The notes under the pieces: model-generated
What the model was told of the DNA's origin: nothing
Seen by the model: only the letters and a program-made list of their open reading frames with translations
Databases searched by the model: none
In this document: one piece after another, positions 31,925 through 39,385 of the stretch
How the letters are laid out: every line of letters begins with the position of its first letter
Numbering within the stretch: the stretch's first letter is position 1
Program-made: the position numbers and the translations under genes
DNA from: CAJWKT01 sp964465375
Lineage (GTDB): Bacteria; Pseudomonadota; Gammaproteobacteria; Steroidobacterales; Rariloculaceae
Reading direction: 5' to 3'
NCBI GenBank assembly: GCA_964465375.1
Contig: CAYXIJ010000021.1
Location: forward strand, 1-40,246
DNA length: 40,246 bases

Positions 31925-33313
31925 CTATGCGGCATCTGTCGCTGAGCTTCCTGTCACCTGTTCCAGCGCTGGGTCCTTTCGCTGCTGGGCTCTACCTAGG
32001 GCAATGGAGAGTACACACCAGATTGCCGCGAAAGGCACGGTTGCCGCCGCCATCAAGGTCATCGTACCCAGAGCACTCAAAGCACTTTGGATTCCAGCAC
32101 CTGCAACATCTCCTCCCCGATAAAGAAATACATCAATCAGTGGCTTTGCTTTGTACTTTTCCGCAGGAGACACTACGCTGAACAAGGACTCCCTGGCTGG
32201 GCGCGAAATAGCATAACGTGTCGCTCTATGAACCGCCTGAAAAAGCGCCATGACACCATAAAGCGGCCAAATAGCAAGGACCGCAAATCCCATAACGGTC
32301 ACTATGGGAAGGATAGCAAGAGTCCAGCCAATCCCCAGTCGTTTGATGACACGTGTAGTTATAAATATCTGCGTGATCAGTGTTGCTCCCTGGGCAAGAG
32401 CATCAAACTGGGCAAAACCGCCGACACGCTGACTAAACGTGTCTGTGTTATCCAAAATAATATTAGCCTGCGTGAAATAAATGAGCGTATTGGAAATGGC
32501 AAGAAAAACAATGAAGGCAGCTATTCCCAGTAAATAGGGTGACTGCACCACCGCGGTCGCGCCATCCCAGAAACCTCCCCCGATACGCTCCCCGGACGGA
32601 ACAGTAGACGTCGTGTAATCTTTCGTGAGACTGGAATGCTCTGAACAAAGCGCTGCCCTGTCAAGCGCAAGCATGACCACGATCGCCACTGCAAAAAAAC
32701 CGGCGCCAGTCAGCATCAGGCCGACGGGCAAATAGACAGAATCCGTCATTCCACTAATAACATTAGTGGCCCAACCTCCGACCAACGCCCCAATCGTGCC
32801 TCCGATACCAATAAAGGCAAACATGCGCTTACCTTGATCAACGTTGAAAATATCTACCATGAACGCCCAAAATAGACTGTTCACAAAAAGATTAATCGCA
32901 CTCAGCCAAGCATAGAAGGTATAACCCACCCCACGAGAGAGGCTTGTCTCAGCATCGGTTCCAATTAGCCCACCACCGGCACCAGCATCAATAACCAATA
33001 GGACGGAGAACCCAATCAGGCACACGACAACGAACAAGTAACCAATGGGTATGAAACGGCGCCGGTCTAAGCGACTGACTACTCCGCCGAAAAGTAAAAC
33101 AAGTATCAGCGAAACAACAGATGTCATTAGGAACAACCATCGAAGCTGCCCCATACCCCCCGACACACCCATTGCCTCGCGCACCGGACGCAAAAAGAAA
33201 TAACCGCAGAGCACACAGAAGTAAAAAAGACCCGAAAGAAACGCTAAAGAAAGCTCCCCGGGCTTGAAATTGAGCCCATGCGCCACCCACTGTTTCATCT
33301 CTTTTGACACCAT
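31925..33313 (-). CDS. Nucleotide-carrier-like / MFS membrane protein (Npt1/Npt2-related)
   Basis: Polytopic membrane protein, 462 residues from the chosen start, with about 11-12 hydrophobic helices. It resembles the ATP/ADP translocase-related branch: FFLRPVREAMGV near the first helices, NSLFWAFMVDIFNVDQGKRMF mid-protein, FAFIGIGGTIGALVGGW, and RATRYAISRPARESLFSVVS with EKYKAKPLIDVFLYRGGD near the end. ATG at 33313 is preferred because AGGAG lies upstream on the minus strand; a GTG at 33379 would add 22 residues without a ribosome site. Free-living bacteria often carry such relatives whose substrate is unknown; ATP/ADP exchange should not be assumed. Convergent with the YdcH-like gene. Confidence 0.75.
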   Translation of the reverse strand: MVSKEMKQWVAHGLNFKPGELSLAFLSGLFYFCVLCGYFFLRPVREAMGVSGGMGQLRWLFLMTSVVSLILVLLFGGVVSRLDRRRFIPIGYLFVVVCLIGFSVLLVIDAGAGGGLIGTDAETSLSRGVGYTFYAWLSAINLFVNSLFWAFMVDIFNVDQGKRMFAFIGIGGTIGALVGGWATNVISGMTDSVYLPVGLMLTGAGFFAVAIVVMLALDRAALCSEHSSLTKDYTTSTVPSGERIGGGFWDGATAVVQSPYLLGIAAFIVFLAISNTLIYFTQANIILDNTDTFSQRVGGFAQFDALAQGATLITQIFITTRVIKRLGIGWTLAILPIVTVMGFAVLAIWPLYGVMALFQAVHRATRYAISRPARESLFSVVSPAEKYKAKPLIDVFLYRGGDVAGAGIQSALSALGTMTLMAAATVPFAAIWCVLSIALGRAQQRKDPALEQVTGSSATDAA

Positions 33314-33675
33314 CCGAATTCCAACTCCTATGAATTTTTTTTTGTTGCTCCAAGATTTTTTTAAGTCGCTATTGCGCACCCACGGCGGAATGAGGGCCAG
33401 TATAACGTGTAAAAGATCTCCAAAAACTGAGGGGCTAGATTTTTTTTTTCAACAGCCGAAAGAAACAAAAAAAATTATAATTTATTAATAAATAAAGTAT
33501 TTATTCTCAAATAACACTACTTCGAGTTGATTTTTTGGATGACTAATCCTGTGCTGAACTTAGTTCCGAAGCATTTTTTTTTTGCGTGCCCTGCACAACC
33601 TACCCCCCTTGGCGCTAGGATAAGGATAAGAGATTACCTCTCACGACCTAACTAAAAACGATAAAGGGGGACTCA
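33314..33675 (+). other. Intergenic region between divergent membrane carrier and EF-G-like genes
   Basis: 362 bases without a credible gene. It holds T-runs (33441-33449, and near 33576), a very AT-rich block at about 33471-33512 and, on the minus strand, TATACT (plus 33399-33404), a fair -10 box about 80 bases before the carrier gene but without a good -35. No convincing promoter was found for the EF-G-like gene. Its ribosome site AAAGGGGGA is at 33663-33671. Confidence 0.5.
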
Positions 33676-35736
33676 GTGGCAGCATCTCAAAAGCTATTTC
33701 ACACTAAGGATATTCGAAATATAGCCGTGGTAGGTCATGCAGGTTCGGGAAAAACCACGCTTATCGAGACTCTACTGGAAAAAGCGGGGGCAATTAACTC
33801 AGCTGGTAGCGTTAGCAAGGGCACTACAATTTGTGATTTTTCAGATCAAGAAAAACACCTCCAGCACTCACTCGATGCGAGTGTATGTCATCTTGAAACT
33901 GGCGGAACCTCTATTAATCTTTTAGACACCCCCGGATACCCCGATTTTATGGGGCGGGCCTTAAGTGTATTGTCAGCAGTCGAGACTGCGGCAATAGTAG
34001 TTAATGCGCAAGCGGGGCCAGAATTGGTTACTCAGCGCATGATGGACTTCAGTTCACAGCGGAATCTATGTCAGCTCATTGTCGTTAATAAGATTGATGC
34101 AGAGGGTGTGGAACTGGAAAAAATATTAGCTGAAATTCGAGAAACGTTTGGCCGACAATGCCTGCCACTGAATTTACCTGCACAACAGGGCAAGGCTGTG
34201 GCGGATTGTTTCTTCGAGCCAGCGGATCAAATACCAGACTTTTCTTCCATTGATGCCGCCCATACTGAAATTGTAGATCAAGTTGTAGAGCTCGACGAAG
34301 AACTCATGGAAGCCTACCTCGAGCAGGGCGATGAGCTTTCCCTCGAGCAACTTCATGATCCGTTTGAGAGAGCGCTGCGGGCTGGTCACTTAGTTCCCGT
34401 CTGTTTCGTCTCTTCAGAAACGGGTGCTGGTATAAAGCAATTGCTGCGCGTCCTGTCCGAGCTTATGCCAAACCCCATGGAAGGAAATCCTCCAGAATTT
34501 TTTAGCGACACTTCAGAAGAAAAAGCTGTTACCGTTAATGCAGACGATGCGGGCGGTCATTTTGTAGGACATATTTTCAAAGTCAATGTCGATCCCTACG
34601 TAGGTCGTCTCGCAACCTTTAGGGTTCATCAAGGAACTGTCAAAACGGGTGATCAAATCTTTGTGGGCAACCACAGAAAAGCCGTCAAACTTGCACACCT
34701 GTATCGAGTGCAAGGCAAAAATCTTGAAGAGGTGTCAAGTGTAGTATCAGGTGATTTTTGCTCGGTCTCAAAAATAGAAGAACTCCATTTTGATGCGGTT
34801 ATCCATTCCAGTCACGATGAAGATGATTTACATTTGAGATCCACAAAAATACCACCTCCCATGTATGGCGTTGCTTTGGAATTGACTCAACGGGGCCAAG
34901 AAAAAAAGCTATCAGATGCACTGCACAAACTGACCACAGAAGATCCGAGCCTAAAAATAGAATTTCATGCCCAGGCAAATGAAACTGTACTACGGGGAAT
35001 GGGTGAGTTACATCTCCGTATTGTCCTTGAGCGCATGAAAACCGAATTTGGTATCGACGTCTCTACGCAGCCTCCTAAAATCGCTTACCTAGAGACCGTA
35101 ACCCGGAAATCGGAAGGTCACCATCGCCACAAAAAACAAACCGGTGGCGCCGGGCAGTTTGGAGAAGTGTTTCTTAGAATTGAGCCATTGCCGCGGGGCA
35201 GCGGTTTTGAATTTTCTAACAAGGTAGTCGGGGGCACAATACCGGGACAGTTCATTCCAGCCGTAGAAAAAGGTGTCCGGCAAGTCCTCAACGACGGCGC
35301 TATCGCAGGTTATCCGCTACAAGATGTAAAAGTTACCGTGTATGACGGTAAACATCACCCCGTGGATTCCAAGGAAATTGCCTTCGTAGCTGCCGGTAAA
35401 CGTGCCTTCTCAGATGCTATTTCTAAAGCGAAGCCAATTGTATTGGAGCCGATTGCTAAAATAGAGGTCACCACCCCTAACAATTATGTGGGTGACATTA
35501 CCGGTCACCTCTCTGGAATTCGAGGCCGAATCGCTGGTAGCGATGCAACAGCGGGGAATCGGGTAAAAATTTCAGCCGAGGTACCTCTCGCTGAGCTAGG
35601 AGATTACCAAACCACGCTTAAATCCCTCACGGGAGGCGAAGGCACGTTCACGATGGAGTTTGATCACTATGAAAAAACCCCGCCCGGCGTACAAAAAGGT
35701 CTGGAGAAGGCATTCCGCCCCACTACTGAGGAGTAG
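33676..35736 (+). CDS. Elongation factor G-like GTPase (EF-G paralogue)
   Basis: Translational GTPase of 686 residues with the EF-G domain order. GTPase domain: P-loop VVGHAGSGKTTL (K26), G3 DTPGYPDF (84-91) and G4 VVNKIDAEG near 136. Domain II follows near 300 (GHIFKVNVDPYVGRLATFRV), then domain III (KLTTEDPSLKIEFHAQANET), domain IV (KKQTGGAGQFGEVFLRIEP) and domain V. It differs from standard EF-G, which has GHIDAGKTT and DTPGHVDF: the usual catalytic His is Tyr88 here. This places it in the EF-G-like group often called FusA2/EF-G2, not the main translocase, which should be encoded with rpsL-rpsG elsewhere. GTG start with AAAGGGGGA 4 bases upstream. Role unknown. Confidence 0.88.
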   Translation: MAASQKLFHTKDIRNIAVVGHAGSGKTTLIETLLEKAGAINSAGSVSKGTTICDFSDQEKHLQHSLDASVCHLETGGTSINLLDTPGYPDFMGRALSVLSAVETAAIVVNAQAGPELVTQRMMDFSSQRNLCQLIVVNKIDAEGVELEKILAEIRETFGRQCLPLNLPAQQGKAVADCFFEPADQIPDFSSIDAAHTEIVDQVVELDEELMEAYLEQGDELSLEQLHDPFERALRAGHLVPVCFVSSETGAGIKQLLRVLSELMPNPMEGNPPEFFSDTSEEKAVTVNADDAGGHFVGHIFKVNVDPYVGRLATFRVHQGTVKTGDQIFVGNHRKAVKLAHLYRVQGKNLEEVSSVVSGDFCSVSKIEELHFDAVIHSSHDEDDLHLRSTKIPPPMYGVALELTQRGQEKKLSDALHKLTTEDPSLKIEFHAQANETVLRGMGELHLRIVLERMKTEFGIDVSTQPPKIAYLETVTRKSEGHHRHKKQTGGAGQFGEVFLRIEPLPRGSGFEFSNKVVGGTIPGQFIPAVEKGVRQVLNDGAIAGYPLQDVKVTVYDGKHHPVDSKEIAFVAAGKRAFSDAISKAKPIVLEPIAKIEVTTPNNYVGDITGHLSGIRGRIAGSDATAGNRVKISAEVPLAELGDYQTTLKSLTGGEGTFTMEFDHYEKTPPGVQKGLEKAFRPTTEE

Positions 35737-35748
35737 GGAAAAAAGAAT

Positions 35749-36753
35749 CTAATTAGAACCCGCTTTTTCTAGTAAAATAATGTGTGTCCTGCACTTGAAG
35801 TCATCTTCAGTACAATCGGGATGATCCGCAATTAATCTGTCCCTTATCTCTTTATTTTTTAAAACTTCTACTGCAATCGGGCAAAATTCTAATATCAGTT
35901 TCTTGACCGTAAATCCTACCTTTTGGAAAATTTCCAGATACTGAGGTGAGTTTAATTTACTGAATAGGTCTAATTTGACCAAAATCCCACCTGCTCCTGC
36001 TTTGAGTTCAGCCTCAAAGGTCGGTTTAACGTTGGCTTTCACGTATTCCCAATATTCTTTCTGTTCAAGCAAAAGATGGTTGAACCCGTTATTCTTATTT
36101 TCTCTCCCGGAAAAGTGGTCACCTCCCCAGGTATACCACAAAGGCCCCCCATAGGAGGCATACATTACGCCGTTTGTATTTAGTAACCTGTAACATTTTT
36201 CTGCTACATGCTCCACATTCCTGACATGCTCAAACACCGCTTCGCTCGCGATAATGTCAAACGTTCCTATTTCATGAGCATTCAGATCTTCTATATCTCT
36301 TTGAAAAAGTTTGATTGGTATGTCAATAATGGATTTGGATTTTTTTCTCACGACCTCAAAAGCTTTTTCATAGTTTAATATGTCATTTCCGACAATTTCC
36401 TTTGGCTGATATCTCAGCCACATTGGAATTCCATACCCATTACCAACACCAATGATTAGTACTCTGGAGTCCCTAATTTTTTTGTGTCTATTCAGCCAAT
36501 TGATTCTTGCTTTATTGGAGAAGCCTTTAGCCGGTAAAGCATAATCATATTCATATGGCAGGTTCTTGAAGTAATTTTTATAAATAAATTGGTAGATTCT
36601 TCGTCTAAAAAATAAGTCGTAAAAATCTCTAGCAATTTCCCTTGGTGAATGCCCGATGTTGGGATCGAAAGGTATGTGTGTTGAAGAAATATCGATAGAA
36701 GAGAAAAAATCCTCTTGCTTCGTATCTTCAATCCAGTGTTTTTTTATAGTCAC
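35749..36753 (-). CDS. Class I SAM-dependent methyltransferase, AT-rich
   Basis: 334-residue methyltransferase. SAM motif I is SRVLIIGVGNGYGIP near residue 95, followed by IVGNDIL (acidic ribose-binding residue), GTFDIIASEAVFEHVRNVEH near 165 (motif II/post II) and LLNTNGVMYASYGGPLWYTW near 190. The long C-terminal part has no recognised domain. The acceptor is unknown; similar proteins often sit in surface-glycan loci. Base composition is much lower in GC than its neighbours (three 60-base samples give 18, 24 and 20 G+C against 32-37 nearby). It is inserted between the EF-G-like gene (12 bases away, convergent) and sohB. Transfer from elsewhere is likely. Confidence 0.8.
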   Translation of the reverse strand: MTIKKHWIEDTKQEDFFSSIDISSTHIPFDPNIGHSPREIARDFYDLFFRRRIYQFIYKNYFKNLPYEYDYALPAKGFSNKARINWLNRHKKIRDSRVLIIGVGNGYGIPMWLRYQPKEIVGNDILNYEKAFEVVRKKSKSIIDIPIKLFQRDIEDLNAHEIGTFDIIASEAVFEHVRNVEHVAEKCYRLLNTNGVMYASYGGPLWYTWGGDHFSGRENKNNGFNHLLLEQKEYWEYVKANVKPTFEAELKAGAGGILVKLDLFSKLNSPQYLEIFQKVGFTVKKLILEFCPIAVEVLKNKEIRDRLIADHPDCTEDDFKCRTHIILLEKAGSN

Positions 36754-36786
36754 AATTATTTATTGACCAACAACAGGCCGTGAATA

Positions 36787-37773
36787 TTAGCGTGAAAGTA
36801 GGTTTTCGGCGCCCCCCAATAATCGCTCTGGAATGGATCGGCGCCTTTTATAGGTGACACGATAGAGTTCATATTTTTTTGAAACGCTCATTAGATAATC
36901 ATCGCTAGTAGAAATTTCATCGATTAACTTCAGCTCTAGCGCTCTTAATCCATACCAATGCTCCCCGGTCGCAGTTTCTTCAAGCTCTACATTCGGACGG
37001 TGTTCCGCAATCTGGTGTTTGAATAAAGTGTGAACGTCCTCGATTTCCTCCTGCATTTTTTCTCGACCCTCTTCCGTATTTTTTCCAAACACGGTTAAAG
37101 TGCGCTTGAACCGTCCCGCAGTAATCTGCTCAAAATCTACTCCACGCTTCTCTAAAAAGCGGTGGAAATTTGGTAGTTGTGCTATAACTCCGATAGAGCC
37201 TACGATCGCAAACGGGGCAGCAATGATCCGGTCCGCCACGCAGGCCATCAGATATCCCCCGCTCGCAGCAACCTTATCCACCGAAACCACTAGTGGTACC
37301 CCGTGGTCCTTGATCCTCATGAGTTGCGAAGCAGCTAGTCCGTGCTCATGTACAGTACCACCTGAGTTCTCCAAACGAACGAGCACTTGATCATCCTTAG
37401 TAGCCACCGCAAGAACTGCTGAAACCTCTTCCCGTAAAGAGGCCGTCGCGGTTGCCCGAATGTCACCCTTGAAATCCAGTACATATACACAGTTTCGGGT
37501 TATGCCTTTTTTGTTTTGGTTCTTCCTCTTTTCCTTCTTTTCTTTTTTATCTTCCTTTAGCAATTTTTTGAACTTCTCTTTTCCAAGAACAGCGGCACGT
37601 AACACATTACTGAAATGCTCGAACCGCTTATTCAGATGCTCTACGCTAAGTCCGTCCGGAGGCGTCTTTTTCTTCGCCGAAACAATGACAACCACAACAA
37701 AGACAAGCACAATAATTGCAACCGTAACGACTTTAGCGACAAACAGCCCATAATCAGAGAAAAATACTGCCAT
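36787..37773 (-). CDS. sohB: Membrane-anchored serine protease SohB
   Basis: Inner-membrane protease of the signal peptide peptidase A family (S49), facing the periplasm. One N-terminal membrane helix at about residues 9-32, then a Lys-rich linker (residues 65-90, with EDKKEKKEKRKNQNKK), then the catalytic domain: VYVLDFKGDIRATATASLRE, VRLENSGGTVHEHGLAASQL, nucleophile S171 in VAASGGYLMACVADRI, and the general base K223 in GRFKRTLTVFGK. GSIGVIAQLPN near 192 is canonical. Length 328 against 349 in E. coli. The start overlaps the lipA stop (TAATG), so it is coupled to lipA. Confidence 0.95.
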   Translation of the reverse strand: MAVFFSDYGLFVAKVVTVAIIVLVFVVVVIVSAKKKTPPDGLSVEHLNKRFEHFSNVLRAAVLGKEKFKKLLKEDKKEKKEKRKNQNKKGITRNCVYVLDFKGDIRATATASLREEVSAVLAVATKDDQVLVRLENSGGTVHEHGLAASQLMRIKDHGVPLVVSVDKVAASGGYLMACVADRIIAAPFAIVGSIGVIAQLPNFHRFLEKRGVDFEQITAGRFKRTLTVFGKNTEEGREKMQEEIEDVHTLFKHQIAEHRPNVELEETATGEHWYGLRALELKLIDEISTSDDYLMSVSKKYELYRVTYKRRRSIPERLLGGAENLLSR

Positions 37774-38795
37774 TAGTTCAGCCCACCACCTGAATGATTG
37801 AGTCCGATATTGTTTTTATCCAGAACACGGTCAGCGCGGTAACTAGAACGCACCAAAGGACCCGAAACCACTTCCAGAAAGCCACGCTCAAGCCCCAAAT
37901 CACGATACCCCTTAAACTCTTCAGGCGATACATAACGCTGAACCGGGATATGATTCATAGTCGGGCGCAGATACTGTCCAAATGTAACAATGTCCACACC
38001 CGCTTTCCGCAAATCTTCCAGAGCCTCCACAATCTCATGCTCTGTTTCACCAAGACCCAACATAAGGCTGGTCTTGGTTAGGAGTCCGAACTTGTAACGT
38101 TTAGCGTACGCTAACATATCAAGGGTCTGTTGATAGCCCGCGCGAGGATCGCGAACTTGGTGAGTTAACCGTCTAATCGTCTCAAGATTTTGTGCGTAAA
38201 CCGTGACACCGGAGTCTATAACCCTTTCAACACAGGAGACTCTACCAGAAAAATCAGGTGTCAATGCTTCAACTACCGTCCCTGGACAGCGGGCTCGAAT
38301 CGCCCGTACACAATCCGCGTAATGGCTGGCACCTCCATCAGGCAAATCATCCCTGTCCACAGAAGTCAGTACTACGTAACGAAGGCCCATGAGATCCACA
38401 GAACGAGCCGCATGGGCCGGCTCATCCGGATCTAGCCATCCACCCGGATTCCCCGTATCCACTGCGCAGAACTGGCAGGCGCGAGTACAAACAGCACCCA
38501 TGAGCATCAAGGTGGCTGTACCGCTTCCCCAACACTCACCGATATTCGGACACATAGATTCTTCACACACGGTAGCCAGACGATGCTCACGAACTGTCTC
38601 TTTGACCTTGCTGTACTTGCCTCCTGTCGGGATCTGAACCTTCAGCCAAGCTGGCTTCTCTTTCCTATTAACGCTGCCTTCCAAATGACGTGCCTTCATA
38701 CCATTCTTTATCGCAGAAAAGCCGTGCTCGGTCCTATACTTCGAACCGTTGCTGACTATAGGAATACCGCGGAATTCAGTCGACACTCTATTCAA
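37773..38795 (-). CDS. lipA: Lipoyl synthase
   Basis: Radical SAM enzyme inserting two sulfurs into octanoyl groups on lipoyl domains. Auxiliary cluster Cys: VCEESMCPNIGECW (C77, C82, C88). Radical SAM cluster: VCTRACQFCAV (C103, C107, C110). The C-terminal RSSYRAD supplies the conserved Ser ligand. Other marks: TATLMLMGAVCTR, LTSVDRDDLPDGG, NLETIRRLTHQVRD, LGLGETEHEI. The N-terminus KYRTEHGF is conserved, so the start must be upstream of it: TTG at 38795 or GTG at 38786; neither has a clear ribosome site. lipB is not next to it here. Divergent from greB with a 52-base spacer. Confidence 0.97.
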   Translation of the reverse strand: MNRVSTEFRGIPIVSNGSKYRTEHGFSAIKNGMKARHLEGSVNRKEKPAWLKVQIPTGGKYSKVKETVREHRLATVCEESMCPNIGECWGSGTATLMLMGAVCTRACQFCAVDTGNPGGWLDPDEPAHAARSVDLMGLRYVVLTSVDRDDLPDGGASHYADCVRAIRARCPGTVVEALTPDFSGRVSCVERVIDSGVTVYAQNLETIRRLTHQVRDPRAGYQQTLDMLAYAKRYKFGLLTKTSLMLGLGETEHEIVEALEDLRKAGVDIVTFGQYLRPTMNHIPVQRYVSPEEFKGYRDLGLERGFLEVVSGPLVRSSYRADRVLDKNNIGLNHSGGGLN

Positions 38796-38847
38796 TCACT
38801 TGTTATCTGGGGTAAAAAGCATTATCTCAGATTTTTCGGAATGTTTT

Positions 38848-39366
38848 ATGGGACGATACCGACAACCTGCTGAGCAGAGCTCAAAGTATATTACTCCTGA
38901 GGGTGCTGCAATGTTGAAGGAGGAACTCGATGATCTGTGGCTTAATAAGCGCCCTAAAGTAACCAAGGCTGTGTCAGAGGCTGCGGCGCAGGGCGATCGT
39001 TCGGAAAATGCTGAATATATCTATGGCAAAAAGCAGCTCAGGGAAATTGATAAGCGGGTTCGTTATCTAAGAAAACGCCTAGAGAGAATACGGGTAGTGG
39101 ACCAGATTCCGTCAGACATGAACAAAATCTATTTTGGCGCATGGTTTGAGCTTGAAAATCAAAATACCCAAACAAAAATTTTCCGCTTGGTCGGTCCAGA
39201 CGAATTTGATTCATCGGATAACTACATCAGTATGGATTCACCTATGGGAAAAGCAGTTATGAACAAGGCTGTGGATGATAAGATTACGGTTCGTGCACCT
39301 GGTGGAGAAACCGTTTACCGGATCGTTCAGATTAGTTACCACAATCTAGAGCTAGAAGACGATTGA
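38848..39366 (+). CDS. greB: Transcription elongation factor GreB
   Basis: Stimulates cleavage of backtracked RNA in stalled RNA polymerase. The N-terminal coiled coil (residues 15-80) carries the acidic tip EAAAQGDRSENAEYIYGKKQ with D50, E53 and E56; the C-terminal FKBP-like domain shows FGAWFELENQNTQTKIFRLVG and YISMDSPMGKAVMNKAVDD. At 172 residues with the GreB-type SENAEYIYGKKQLREIDKR, it fits GreB better than GreA (about 158). ATG at 38848 is chosen (GGA about 8 bases upstream, canonical length); a frame from 38749 would overlap lipA. Confidence 0.95.
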   Translation: MGRYRQPAEQSSKYITPEGAAMLKEELDDLWLNKRPKVTKAVSEAAAQGDRSENAEYIYGKKQLREIDKRVRYLRKRLERIRVVDQIPSDMNKIYFGAWFELENQNTQTKIFRLVGPDEFDSSDNYISMDSPMGKAVMNKAVDDKITVRAPGGETVYRIVQISYHNLELEDD

Positions 39367-39385
39367 GCTATCTGCAACAAAAATC

